Shown here: positions 35,301 through 47,587 of the stretch, piece by piece
How the letters are laid out: each line of letters begins with the position of its first letter
Numbering within the stretch: the stretch's first letter is position 1
Source of the DNA: Chaetorhynchus papuensis
Taxonomy: Eukaryota; Chordata; Aves; Passeriformes; Rhipiduridae
Assembly: GCA_013396525.1 (NCBI GenBank)
Contig: VWYX01000380.1
Coordinates: 246,788-310,787 of the forward strand
DNA length: 64,000 nucleotides
Reading direction: 5' to 3'
Program-made: the position numbers and the translations under genes
The notes under the pieces: generated by a model
Told to the model about the DNA's origin: nothing
Database searches by the model: none
What the model saw: the letters and a program-made list of their open reading frames with translations, nothing else

Positions 35301-38300
35301 TACCTGGCTGGGAGCGCACACAGGACGAGGAAGGAAATGGAAAGCAGCTGAAGCTGGCTGGAGGGAGAAGTGTGTGTGCAAGAGAGAGAGTTTAAACCAG
35401 CCGCTGGAAGGAAATTGAAAGGGAGACAGATTTCCTGGATGAGGCAGGGCTGTGGATCAGAGGGTAAAGAAAAGCTCCAGCAATTGCAAGTCCTTCCTCA
35501 AAAGTTACCTTTTACTAGAGAATGTTTTGCTGTATCACTCCCTATCTTGACTTTTTCCTGGATTTTTAATTGTCCCCATAAAAACCTAAATGAAGAAATC
35601 ACAGCCCAAGGGTTAGATATGTAACTACGTGTGCCATCACACATGACGTGACTCCTAAGAGCCTGTCTGGGGACTGTAGTACCTCTTCTCTGAACTAGGC
35701 TGAAAGTCCCATTTCCATCCTCACCTTGTTCTCAGTGGGCCTTCAGGAACAGAGGGGACCTACAATGCAGCACTTGCTCCCTCTGTCCATGGTGTACAAA
35801 ACAGTGAGCAAAACCACACCAAAGCAATATACGAAGAAGTAATCAAATCCAGAGAAAAGACAAAGCGAAATGAAGGCAGGACTGTTGCAAAGAGCTACTG
35901 AAGGGCCAAAGTATGGAGCCTGTGTGACTCCAGAAAACCTTGATGGCTAGGAAGATAGCTTGTGGCAGAAACTGTCGATTCCATCCTTATGAACACCATC
36001 ACTGGAAAAATAAACAGGACAAATGGTGTCTTTCACAGACTTGAAGTAAAAGCTTGTCTTTGGTGGCAGTCCTAAAGAACCAGCCTGACTCCCAAAGCAA
36101 AGCAGTTCTAACAGCATGAATCATTCCCAAACCAGCTGTCCAGGCTGCAAACACTAGGCAGATGACCCCTCCTGTAACAACAGAGCCTGCATGCAGCAGA
36201 CCAAAAATCACTGACATTTCACCCTACATTCCTCAAGACACAATCATCCTCAAAGAGTCTGTGAAACCTCCTGGCATGGTCCTGGGTGGGGGAACCAAAA
36301 GCTTCAGCTTGGCATGTTGCAGAATGGCCTGGATTGCTGTCCACGTGTTCAAGCCCAGGGCCTGCTTACCTTGTCTTGTGTGTCTTGCTCATAACAATGC
36401 AGGATGAAGGCAAAGCAAATGCAAAGTGGTACAATGAGAGACTTGCAGTTCTCACTCCAAGGGCATAAGGGCAAGCAGTGGGAGCAGGACCAGGCAGGAT
36501 GGAGCACAGGATCTCTTTCTTATGAGAAATGGACTGATGATTCACTTCTCAGCAGTAATAAAATTAGCTTGGTTGATCATATATGTGCATTTGCAGTATC
36601 AAATATCATGAGGCCAGGAAGCCTTACCTGTTGTCAGTGTGACTTGTTCAGCCTGAACATACTTGATTGCTATTTCAATCGCCTGCTGTAATCAGCTTGC
36701 AAATAAATCTAAGTACAAAATCAGAGAAAACTGGGCTGAAAAGGAATTTGAACGATTATGTAATTCAGCCCCTGCCCCAAGGCTGCTTCCTGCTCTGCTG
36801 TATCCATGTCCCAAGAGATGGCTGCAGAACCTGGTTTTAAAGATGCTCTAGTAAGGGTGATGCACTGTTCAAGTGTTGCAAGTGCTGCAGTTGTCAGGCC
36901 TCTGCTTCAGCAGTGCCGCTCAGCCTGTCCTTTTCTCCCCTCACTGCAGGCACCCATGGCCAGCTGCAGCAGCACATCTGAGTTTTTCTGAATTGCAGTC
37001 ACCTCCCCTCATCCATCAACAATTTACCTGTCTCTAGGTCTCTTCTGGCGCACAAAACTGCTTGCCTACAGAAATACCTCTCTTTTTTGGCTCCAGAGAG
37101 TCAGCAGCAACACTCTCTGACTACCTCGGTGACATTTCCATTGCCTTAAGTGAACTGCACTCGTGTCTGATATAAGCAAAGCGTCCATTTCAAAGCTCTA
37201 CTCAAGTGCTAGGGATGGGGGTCTCCATCAGAGCTCTCCAAGATGGGACAGAGCAGCTCTCCAGTTCAACACCAAAACAGGATACTTCTTATGACTCTTT
37301 CTTGCCTGCAAAGACACAGCAGTGATAGGCAGAGAAGCTGCATCCGGGCAATTACGCTCAGTACCAAAAGCACTGAATAGAAGCAGGGTTTCAGACCAGG
37401 CAATTTCATTTTTTTTTCTGAGATATTTTAATCTTCAGAATGGATTTCACAGCTCCTATCCGACTGTGCCAAAGCATTTTCCCTTCAGAGCACAGACAAA
37501 CAAGTGAGGTTTACTTTGCTTGACCTTTTCTGATGACACTGCCACCCCTGCTGTGCAAACCGTCGCTGACACCATCTGAGCTTCCTCGGCCTGAGGAATA
37601 AATACAGTGTGTGTCCTAAGAAGAGGCTTCCTTGTGTTAGCTTGGGCAAGGCACTGAACCAGAAACTCTTGGTTTCACCAGCGAGTCTTCATAGTTAGGG
37701 CAGCGATATCCATGTTTGGTTAGTGGCAGGAGGTGAAGCTGCCCCTGCTGTGGCTCTGTCCATGCTCTGTGACCCTGAGCTGTCACTCCACTGCTATGGC
37801 AGGACTTGGTCCATTTACTCCTTGCAGCTGAGAACCCTGCAGACTGGGATGTTAAAGGAAAGACATCTTTCCCCCTTGCTTGGAGACAGGTTTACTTCTT
37901 GCTGAAGGGTCTGGACATATTTCTTCTTCCCATCTTACAGTGGCAAAGGTTTTTGTGTTTGCCCCTTTAAACCCACTGGCATCCACATTAACAGAGAGGT
38001 TTCTTTACCATTCAGGAAGTAGGAACAGCATTATTTTCTCAGCACAACTCCATCCTGGCTGAATTTATGTCTCTGACCTTTTACCCAAAGGCTCTTTACA
38101 CTTGACTGAAACATAAGGTAAAAGTAAATGTAACTGAAAGAGCTCATTGTGTGTGTAAGTATAAAGGCTTTTGTGTTCAGGATGTGGCTGCTTGTGCAAC
38201 CAGTAGCCAAAGTGCACCTTGGGTTGTGCTGTTAGTTCTGACACCCATGGAGAATGTGGAGCAAGAGCCTGGATGGATGAAAACCCCCAGGTTCAAGCAC

Positions 38301-39184
38301 AGGCTCCAGCCAGCTTCAAATCAGCACTTTTTTGCCAGGACCCTCACAGCTGGTAACTTCCAGCCAGGTTTCCTCCAGGAGAGATGCACTGCTGTCTTTG
38401 GGGTTTTTTCTCCAGATGCTTGTGACCAAGAAAGCCCCTCCTTGGAGCTGGGACTCCAGTCTGTTCTCTGCGGAGCCATGAAAGCAGGGACAGATTAATA
38501 AAACATCAGGGCTTCTTCAACGGGATTATTATAAGTGGTTTTCCTGAGTGTTGGTTGGAGTAATGATCAGAGAGGACAGAGAGATCCATAATCCTATTTA
38601 TCTTAAACCATATAATCTTCCTGAAGCTCTTAAATGGTGCCCAACTCTTTAATTACAAAGCAGCCACATATGCTGCTGCAGCCAGGCCTACCTGAAAGCC
38701 TGCTGCGGGGAGTGGGGACAAGGAGATCACCCTACTGGCTGCCCTTCAGGCTCCGACCCCGCGGAATGCCCATCTTTCCCGGCGCTGCTCCCCGAGGGAT
38801 GCAGAGGAGCCACCAAAGCCGGGCGGCCGACTGCTGGAAGGAGGGTTTGTTCAGTTCGTCAAACTGACACGGCTCTGCCGGGGACCAGCAGCTCCCTCGG
38901 GTCCCTGCGCAGCGCCGGGAAGAGCGAGGGAGCCCCGGGAGCCCCGGGCAGCCGCCGGCCTCGCCCCCCCCCGCGCTGCGGGGGCTGCCCGGGAGGCGGG
39001 GGCGCTGCCTCGAGGGGGTGTCTGCGCGGGAAGTCCCGCCCCGGCGGCTCCCGGAGAGCGGCGGGGGCGTGTCGCGGCCGCCCGCCGGCCCCTCGGCAGC
39101 GGGGCACTGACAGCCGCCCCGAGCGGCACCGGCGCGGCGCTCCGCTCCCGTGCCCGCCCGGCGGTCGCTGCCGCCCCGCCGCCC

Positions 39185-39232
39185 ATGGGCCGCCGCCGCC
39201 GGGGGGCGGGCGGGAGCGTGCGGCCGCAGTGA
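39185..39232 (+). promoter_or_regulatory. Candidate upstream ORF in CREB3L1 5' leader
   Basis: An ATG at 39185 (context GCCCATGGG, with G at +4 and C at -3) opens a 15-codon, Arg/Gly-rich frame that stops at TGA 39230-39232, 51 nt before the CREB3L1 ATG. It matters only if transcription starts upstream of 39185, which the sequence cannot tell. uORFs are known to regulate translation of stress-response transcription factors. That this one does so is inference. Confidence 0.35.
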
Positions 39233-39283
39233 GCCCGGCCGGCCGAGCGCGGGGGGCGGCCGAGCCCCGGCGCCGCGGGCACC

Positions 39284-39391
39284 ATGGACAGTATCCTGGA
39301 GCCCTTCCCCGCCGAGCGGCTCTTCCCCGCCGCCGGCACCGGCTTCCTCGACTTCGGCGACTTCAGCGAGGCGGACTTCCTCAGCAATGTG
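39284..39391 (+). CDS. CREB3L1: CREB3L1 exon 1, coding part (residues 1-36)
   Basis: This is the start of the ER-stress and collagen-secretion regulator CREB3L1/OASIS, a bZIP factor held in the ER membrane and released by S1P/S2P cleavage in the Golgi. Seen: the ATG has an excellent Kozak context (GGGCACCATGG) inside a CpG island. The encoded peptide begins MDSILEPFPAERLFP and ends DFSEADFLSNV, matching my recollection of the vertebrate CREB3L1 N-terminus, which starts MD-x-(V/I)-LEPFPA-(D/E)-RLFP. The exon ends at GTG followed by a strong donor GTAAGG at 39392, phase 0, and joins exon 2 in frame. The short Ala/Gly-rich stretch after RLFP appears slightly longer than in the human protein as I remember it. 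The segment belongs to the N-terminal acidic transactivation region. The paralogue CREB3L2 starts in a similar way, but exon 2 favours CREB3L1. Confidence 0.93.
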
Positions 39392-42000
39392 GTAAGGGAC
39401 CGCCGGCAGCACCCCCGCTCCGGCGGGTCGGCCCCTGCAGCGGGGACGGGACACAGCGGCGGGCTCTCCTCGGTCCCCGCCCTGCCCCGCCTGCCGTGGG
39501 ATGCCCCGGAGATGCTGGTAGCCGGATGCCCGCCGTCGCAGACGGCCAGCGTCCCCCCGGACCGGCCCTGCCTCTGTTACCCCGAGGAGACCCCGCCGGA
39601 GAATCTCGGGGCTGTTCTGCACTACGGTTTTATGAGCCTGATGGCTGGGGAGAAGTGTGCGGTGCCAGGCGGGGACTGTACGACCTGCCGTGTGTGAGCT
39701 CGGGAAGCACCGGAGGCACGGCCGCTTGCCGTCGGGAGAGCCTTGGGCTCAGTGCCTCCGCTCTCCTTTGCCTGTAACTTTTCCTCAGAGTGGCATTTGG
39801 GAGATGAAGCATCTACCGCTTGGCGCTTAGGCTGGGCTGATTTACTTTGGAGAGAAGGTTAAGGGGGAAGAGTGACTTGGGAGGAAAATGTGTTGCCAGT
39901 CTCAAGAAACCAAAGGGGCATTGTTCACCTCTAGGGAAACTGCCCAGCCTCTCCCGGGAGTCAGGCGAGTCCTCAGTCCAGCAGCTCTCCCTGAGAGCAC
40001 GCACAGACTCTTTGCTGTACAGCCCGAGCTTTCTATGGGAGTTTGTGCTGCGGATCCTGCAGCCCCTCTGCCAGGCAGGACCCAGCCCTGAGGAAGAAGT
40101 GGGAAGGACCCCACCCCAGAGGTGGTTTGGAACGAGGGTAACTGGCGCTGGGCAGCGGGGCACTGCCCGAACGCGAGGCTCCGCCGCCTCTGAGCGGCTG
40201 CAGCCGTGGGACAGTGTGCCTGCCCCGGACAGAGATCTGAGTAATGGCTTGTTACACCCCTTTCACGGTACTGGCACCTCCCGCGTACCTGGTGTAGCGC
40301 TGTGAGCGTCTCTGAGGACTACCCTTGCAGTGAGAGCAGGCAACAGGGAGAGGGTGAATCCACTGATGAATCCACTTCTGCTTTGCTATGCAAAAGATAT
40401 CTAAAGCCTTTTATGCTGTCTTCTTTGTGAGGGAGACAGTAGAGATGCAAAATTTGCATAAATATTAAGTGCACTGAACCAAGCAGAGGCACACAGAGCC
40501 TGGGAAAGAGATTATGCAGGCAGCCCCATCTCTCAGAAATCTTGCCAGCTCCTAATTTCCGAGATACCACTGTGCCTCAAGGACTGATTCCACTGGGCTC
40601 TACCAGAGGCAACAGAGTCCTGTAGTGTTCAGGCAGACCTTCCAATGGCACATCACCCCAAGACTGAGCGCTTGCCTTGCCTGCTCATATCTGAGAGACC
40701 TGTTGCTAGGAGTTGTGTGCTTTCCCTAATTCTGTACACATCCAGTGTTGATGAAGCTATGCTGATAGGAAGTGCTTTATGCCAAGATCATTTATTCCTT
40801 TATCAAAATGAAAATAGTATGTATTGGCACCAGCCCTTTTACCCAGGTGCAACGTGGGCTGTGGTCAGAAGTCAGGGAACCCCTAACCAATATAGGTGAT
40901 ACCTTTTTATAGTTAAACACAACTTCTGCCTGCAAGCAGACCCTGTGAAAAAAGAAGCTTTTGTGTAAGAGTGCCATCTGGTGCCACCTGCCAGGACAGT
41001 GTGTTTAAAGTGTGTGGTGGCCATGGGCAGGCTGGCTCTGTCCTACCTCATTTAAATGGCTTTTCTGCTTGGAGAGCTGCTTCTGGAGGCAGCTTGCCCT
41101 TGTCTTCTCATTAACTACGTTGCAGTGACTCAGGCATCGTTGTGCTCAGCTGACAGCAGAAAGGCACTTTTTGAAAGGCTTTTTTTTTCCCTGTGGATTT
41201 TTTTCCCAACTGCCAGCACCACAAACTTCTGCTGGAGTGAGAGAGTCAAGCTGAAACCTTCTCTTCCTGCAGATGATACATACAAGAGATTCTGTAGCCA
41301 CTTCTCGCCTACTAAACCTGTTGCTGATACAAGAGCCAGAACATAATACATCACCCTATTTGTTCTCGCTCTGCATGACAATGGGGAGGATGGAAGAAAT
41401 ACACTTGGATTTTCTTACTAAATCCAGCAAATCTCCTGGGATCTTGAAATGTGTGGAGAAGTTCTTTTTACATAGAACTGTGCAAAGCATCACCGTGCAC
41501 AATAGCTCACAGTTGCCAGTGCCTTTGCTTCAAAGATGGGCAAACTTTTCCAGATATTGTTCAGCAGGCATTTTTCTTAAAACAGGCCAGGAATTTTGGC
41601 CATAAAATGTCAGTATGAAACTTTTTCTGAGTATGATTTCCTCTTTTCAAAAAGGAAGCAGAAAGAAAAGATGGATGAACCTTACAGCAGGGTCTGTGCT
41701 CCTTTGGGGCAAGAATTGCCTGTGTCTAAACTACTCTCTTTTCCTCAGCCTTGGCAGTCCTAATGAGTCATCTTGGTCTTTAAAAAATGGTTCTCTGTAT
41801 TGTTCATCTGAAGCTGTGACAAAGAATTAATTAAGGCGCGTCTGTAGATGTATCTTCGGAAAGGTCTGTGTGCTTGCAACAGAAAAAAAAAATTAATAAG
41901 TGTGGGGGCTGTCATTCAGAGATGTCTGCCGAGGTTGTAGGAATAGGTTGACAGAAACCTCATGAAATTCAGCAAAAACAAAGCCTGACTCCTGCCCTGG

Positions 42001-42020
42001 GATGGATGGATGGATGGATG
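42001..42020 (+). repeat. (GATG)5 microsatellite
   Basis: Five exact GATG units. Confidence 0.95.
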
Positions 42021-42235
42021 CACCGAGCCACCAGGGGTCATGGGGCACTGATGTGCCCCAGTAGCAAAGGCAGCTAGGAGCAGGAGTGAGGTAGTAGATA
42101 GAAATAGGGAAGTGAGTATCCTCTTTTTCTTGAGAATCATAAAACTGTGTCTCAAATACAGTGTCCAGTTGGGCTGCCTGATACCAGAAAGATATGGATA
42201 AATCTGAGTGCATAAGGGGATTGTCACCAAGGTAA

Positions 42236-42480
42236 CTGGGAGATGGAGAGTTTCTCCTGTGAAGAGTAGCTGAGGGAGTTGGACTTCCTCAGCTGGAGAA
42301 GAGGCAGCTCCAGGAGGACCTAGCAGAAGCCTACCTGCACAGCTTAGGAAGTTACTGAGAGGATGGAGCCAGGGTCTTTTGCAAGCGCATGGCAGGAGGA
42401 TGAGTGGTCATAAATTGGAATGGGGGAGGTTTAGACTGGGTGTAAGGAACCAATTTATCACTGTGAGGATTTTGGGGGTT
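42236..42480 (+). mobile_element. CR1 LINE fragment in CREB3L1 intron 1
   Basis: Diverged plus-strand CR1 3' piece. Recognisable parts are GAGTTGGACTTCCTCAGCTGG, GAAGAGGCAGCTCC, GGATGGAGCCAGGGTCTTTT and GGAGGTTTAGACTGGGTGTAAG, in the order found in CR1. The usual tail (TTGGAC...GATTCTATG) is missing, so both ends are truncated or unrecognisable. Coordinates are approximate. Confidence 0.8.
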
Positions 42481-44930
42481 TTTTGAAAATCTTATGGAGA
42501 GTGGTATCTGCTTGTTAATTGGAGGGGAAATCTCCAAAGGACAAAAAAGGCCTCTCTTCACTTAGCTCCTGCTAACCAGCCTTACAGAGAGATGGCTGCT
42601 AACAGCACTGTCAGTCTCCTTTTGCTCAAGAGGCCAAATATTGCTCTTGAACTTAGGCAATTTTGCTCATCTTTTTCTCCCAGAAGGACCTACCATACAT
42701 GAAGCTAATCCGTCATGCAGTGCCTGTTTATCAATTTCACCCAATTGTGTCCTGCCCAGACCACCATTTCTGATCATTTCTGCAAGTAGCCATCTATTTG
42801 CTTTCAGTGTATTACAACTGCACTCAGAGAGCTCTTATTTTCTCGTTCAGCTCTTATCAGTGCTGTGAAACTCTTCAAAAGACTTATCTTTTGAGTCAGA
42901 TTCACCACTGTGCTTCACTGGGTTTGTGACACTGGTGTCAGAATGAAGCCAGAATAAACCAACCAAACAGGAGTCATGTGTTTCTTTTTAACCCAGTACC
43001 CCGGTGGGTTTGTTTCTTCCCTCTGTTTCTGTGTTTTATAGTGCAAAAAACACCTTCAAAGATGACTTTTGATATTTACGTAAACACAGCTTTATTTTGA
43101 CTCTATGCTTTTCAGAACATATACTTTACCTCCTTCAAGAGACATCAAGGCAAGAAAATAATCTGCATGCTTGCTCAGGTCTCTCTCCACTGTTAGAAGC
43201 TGCAGAATGGCTGTTCAGGCTGCCTCAGGAGGGCTAACCCAGCTCCTCTGGGAAATGCACAGTAACACACTCTTTCACTGTGTGATCCTGTATGCCCAGG
43301 CAATGTGACAATTGGCATTTTCTGGAGCCTACAAAGGGACAGCAGAAGGGTAGAAGAACTGCTTGTCTCTGAGGGTTTGCTCTTTGAGTGCAAACTGGAT
43401 GTTTGGCTTACTGTGTGCTCTTTCCTTTAATATCGTCCCAGTCTGCAGGAGGAGGTGGCAGAACTGTATGTAGAGAGCTGGCTGAGAGTGGTGCTGGTGA
43501 AACTCATAGGGGAAGCTTCCCCTGAAGATGAAGAGAGGCTATTTACCATGGATGACTGTCACACTCACAGGAAGCCTGTACACACTTTTATTCCTCTTAT
43601 GCCTACTACAGGGACATAAATAGCACTTAAGTGGTGCTTAGGTGTTGGACTGACCTTTGGTTTGAGTGAGTTTCATGCTCTGTAAACTCCCTCTCACCAT
43701 CTCAGTGCACAGTGAGGATGGAGAGCTCAGGCAGATTTGGTCACCCACTTCATACCCCTTGCAGTTGCTAGACAGGGGAGCTCTGCTGTAATGGGAAGCT
43801 GGGTCTCCAGGACTGATGGTAAATCTCTCATGGGGACACATGCAGCAAGCATTTTGGCCCTCTATTCCCATGCCCGGTAAATTTGGTCAGTAACACATTT
43901 AGTTAGTCTGCCAAGTACTGGATATGGAAAAGTTATTTTCTTTAAATTTTGGTTGGAACTTGACAGCCAGATTCCTGTAGGGTCTGGAGCACAGAGACCT
44001 GATAGGGCCATCAGACCCGTCCTGATGGAAATTAATCCTAAGATAATAGTTCCCATATCTTTCTATCTCATTAGTCTCTTTGGATCCATCTCATGGTTTC
44101 TCCACTTAGTGTCCCTGCTGCTCCTTACTGTCTCATGGTGGGACTTACACTTGCAGAAGTGCTAGCAGCGGGATGAAACCAGAGCTGAGCATGGGTCAAC
44201 GGGTCTCTGAGTCTGCGTCTCTGAGCATCATCGCCATAGAGTCACCACCAGGAAAAATGTTTCCCTTTTGGTAACGAAGAGGGAAGGAGACTTGAACTTC
44301 ATTTAGAAGACTCTAGGTCAATACTTTGTCCAGAGACTGTGAATCGTTTGTGTGTCCTACCTGCCAGGAAATTTATAAACATTTGGGATACTCTTCCTAA
44401 ATAAACACATTCATCTGTTGGACAACTGCCTGCATGTGCTGGGAACCCATTGTCCTAAATTATCATCTCAGACAAAGTGGGAGAACCCGTTAACTGTTGG
44501 GCCCAAACTGGGACAGAGGCTGCAGCTTAGAGCAGGAGTGCAGGAAGGCATATGTCCAAAACAGGGTTAATCAGTGGAGACAGAGCCATCATGTTGGTGG
44601 GGAGAAGCAGGAAGGTCTTTGGTGAAGTGCTTGCAGAGTAAACAAAGGGAGGGTTTGGCAGGAGGTGGAAGTACATCTGTGCACACAGTCCACTCCCACC
44701 GAGGGAGGGTGTCAGCAGCACCAGCTGGGAGATGCTGGAGTTGTGTACTGCTCAGGCCATGTCTGCCAGGTGATCCTCATCCCCTCTGGCATAAGGCAGT
44801 CATTCAATACCACCACCACTTTCAGAGAGGGACAAACCTGGGGTCTCATTCGTATAGATCAGACTGTAGAAAACCTCTAAGGCCCACTGTACCTCTTCCT
44901 GGTACCACCAAGTGGCCAAGCTTGTTCTGT

Positions 44931-44975
44931 ATGGTGGCTTCAGAAGCCACCATGTAGTGTGTGGTGGCTTCTGAA
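44931..44975. repeat. Palindrome plus a third copy of GGTGGCTTC
   Basis: ATGGTGGCTTC (44931-44941) and GAAGCCACCAT (44943-44953) form 11-bp inverted arms around a single A. A further direct copy GTGGTGGCTTCTGAA follows at 44961-44975. Confidence 0.95.
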
Positions 44976-47068
44976 CTTAATGAAATGTGTTCATCAATGC
45001 AAAATGTCTTCTGCTACCCAGGAGCTCATCTGATACTGCAATGGTCCCACCCCACGCTGCTCTGGTCTCATCCCTGACTGATGCTGTGCTGGTCCCATTG
45101 GTGCTGCACTGTTCTGCTGAAGCCTGGAATGGAGCTGTCTCTGGTAGAGCAGGGATTAGGAAAGAAGAGCATTTTCTGAAGCAACCCCTTAAAGGGGAAT
45201 TTAGAACTAGGGATTTCATAGCCACAGTTGTAGCTGCACTATTTAAAATATGGCCAGGCTGACACTTCTGTAACTTACTGCTGTGTTTCCTCTGAGAAAC
45301 ATCATTCCTGCGTTTGCTCCTTTTTTCTCTAAACATTTTTCCATAGGTTTTAAGGTAGTATTTAATTAGCATTTATTAATTACTTATTTACTATTTAAAG
45401 AATTCTCAGTGTTAAAGGAAGCAAATGAAAATGCTTAGCTCTCTGGAGTTGTCTCCAGGACAGTCACATGGGAGATTCTCTGTGCATAACCACAGGAAGG
45501 AATGTTCTTGATACAGCTATTTGATTCTCAAGACTCACTTTTACCAGTGAATTTCAAGGAAGGGATGAGTCAGCCCACTAAAGCTTATGCATCCTTGTCC
45601 TGTTGTGGACAGTCCACTGTAAGAAACCAGATGGTTCACAAAAGCCAGTTGGTGACTCTCCTTGCTGCAGAGTTACAGGAAAACAGGTAAGGCAGCAGCA
45701 ATGAAGCAAACCGTTACAGCTCACCTAAGAAATGCCCAAAACCTGTCTCTTGGCCTAATTTGGCTCAGAGATTTCCCAGGGAAATTCCAGGTCTGTGCAG
45801 CAAGGTACAATGCAGTCACCTATGCTTCACAGGCAACCTTGTGGCCAGTATTATTCTTCTTCAGGAGGAGCCAAGTGTGTTAGGTCCTCAACTTCAAGCC
45901 AATCTTAGTCCTGGGATTACCACATCCTAACAATCCCAGCTTTCTGCCAGGGACTGTATTTACACATCTGAACTGCTGGGACTTCAAGTCTCCACATGGG
46001 AGATGAGAAGTGAGAACAAGGGTGGAACCAAAGCCACGTTTCTCAGCTGATCCCCATGCTGGCACCCTCTTTGTCCCGCTGCAGCAGGTGACTTCTGTGC
46101 GAGCACCCTCAATGTAGTTTGGTATCCTCTGACTGAAATCATCGATCCGGTTTTCAGCCTGGCACTAGGACAGAGTGGGTGCTTGCATGGAGCTCTTCTC
46201 TTGCTTTTTCCTGTATGTGGAGCTTAACTTGTGTTGTAAGTAGTTAGGTGTTTCCTTGGTTTGGTGTCTGCATGTTTTGCAACGTTCCTCAGAGCAGAAA
46301 TAGCTGAAAGGTTGTGAAGAGCCAAGGGCATGGCCAGAGTGGCAGGGGACTGCAGGTAGCATGCTGAAAGGCAGGCTGTGTCTTTCAACCCAGTTGTTCC
46401 CCACAGCTGCCATGCAGTGTTTACATCTATCTAACTTATTTCCCAGCTGCTCAAGAAAACAAATTTTACTTCTGCTTTCCTGTAGGGTTACATCATTCAA
46501 AGTTTTCCTTTCCTGTAGTTTCCTGAAATGACCTGAACACCCCAGCCTTATCCTCTCACCCACCCCTTTCTGACTTCTTTACCCACCTTCTCTTCTCTTT
46601 CCTTGTATCTCTCCTTTGACTTTTATTTTCTTAAACCTGTCCAGGGCTATCTGCCTTTGGAATCATGTGGTGCTGCTCTGGTCTGGTCTGTGTCCAAGTG
46701 ATAGGTGCTTGACACTGATCTTGACACATTGATTAGCCAGAACAAGATCTCGTGAAGGTTAGAAGTGCACATATCGACAAACTCTTTCACTCCTTTCTTT
46801 CTTGTCCTGTTTTATCTTCTCACTTTCTAAGACTACAGAAATTCCCCATACAGCAGTATGCAAGGCTATTCTCCCTGAAACTAGTATGTAATCTAAACCA
46901 GTACCGGAGTAATTACTACCATCTTTAGAGCTCAAAGGTGATGCCTTATGTGAGGTCATTTATTACGATCACTGTCCAGGCTGTTCCAGAGGAAATTCAC
47001 CCCTCAGCGAAGTTGCTTTTGGCTTCTTTACACTGTGACTTTGTCTTGATTAGGAAAAATGTTCGTTT

Positions 47069-47087
47069 AGGTCAGTCTGGCTGACCT
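47069..47087. other. Inverted repeat of AGGTCA half-sites
   Basis: AGGTCAG-TCTGG-CTGACCT: perfect 7-bp arms around 5 bp. The arms contain nuclear-receptor half-sites AGGTCA/TGACCT. Function unknown. Confidence 0.8.
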
Positions 47088-47147
47088 GATTAGCAAAGCC
47101 TGCTCAAAACGCAGTTAGCATTTTTCCTAGAATAGCTGCAAAACATA

Positions 47148-47587
47148 ATGCATTCAGCTGAGCAATCTGTGTCAGGAGTTCCCCTGCAACAGGAATGTCA
47201 GGGCTCCCTTGGGAGGAACCTGGCAGCTGAGGCTGGAGGAGTGCTACAACTTGGGCCTGACACCGTATTACACAGGAGGGAACTGGAGGCTACACTGGTT
47301 GTGGACATTCCTATTGGATTGTCAGCATCCCTCCTGCAGGTGAGCTTTCTTAGACCATTGCCCAAACAACATCCTCTATGCTGACTCCCCACCACAGTGT
47401 CATGGGGTCACTGGCTCCTCCTCTCAATGGCATGTCATGTCCAGGGGGAGCATTGTAGCTTAGGAATAACCCATCTCTGCTGTTCAAGGTGCAGGGGATC
47501 CACTATGAGAAGCTGCTCCTGGCTCTGCAATATTTGCAGCCCTCTCTCTACTCAGAGGAGAGCTGTCCCCTCCAGAAGGAGAAAGAG
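47148..47587 (+). other. Coding-like open segments with splice-like ends, unrecognised
   Basis: Segment 1: an ATG at 47148 opens a frame that reaches CTCCTGCAG with a GTGAGC donor-like site at 47340, phase 0. Segment 2: 47495-47587 (93 nt, 31 codons) follows GTGCAG, reads GIHYEKLLLALQYLQPSLYS and onward, and ends GAAAGAG before a GTAAAG donor-like site at 47588, also phase 0. The implied 155-bp intron (47340-47494) has GT-AG ends and the phases agree. I do not recognise the product. It lies inside CREB3L1 intron 1 on the same strand. It could be a cryptic or alternative exon pair, a relic, or chance. Confidence 0.2.

Larger units (their letters stand above)
31322..38739. other. Noncoding stretch upstream of CREB3L1
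   Basis: Contains the pentamer repeat at 31561, the 32-bp duplication at 32021 and the candidate enhancer at 32127-32324. Otherwise only short chance frames. No gene recognised. Confidence 0.55.
38740..39700 (+). promoter_or_regulatory. CREB3L1: CREB3L1 CpG-island promoter and 5' UTR
   Basis: Very GC-rich, CpG-dense block surrounding the CREB3L1 start codon. Seen: GC boxes (GGGGCGGG types near 39199-39214, CCGCCCC near 39037) and a KLF-like GGGGCGTGTC near 39064. I see no convincing TATA box at a useful distance, so dispersed CpG-island initiation is expected. The transcription start cannot be fixed by eye. The island continues past the exon 1 donor to about 39700. Long open frames on both strands here come from the base composition and are not genes. 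Confidence 0.8.

Noticed and set aside
38732..39622. 296-codon minus-strand open frame over the CREB3L1 promoter
   Set aside because: Arg/Gly/Ala/Pro-rich low-complexity translation of a CpG island, antisense to the true exon 1, with no motif.
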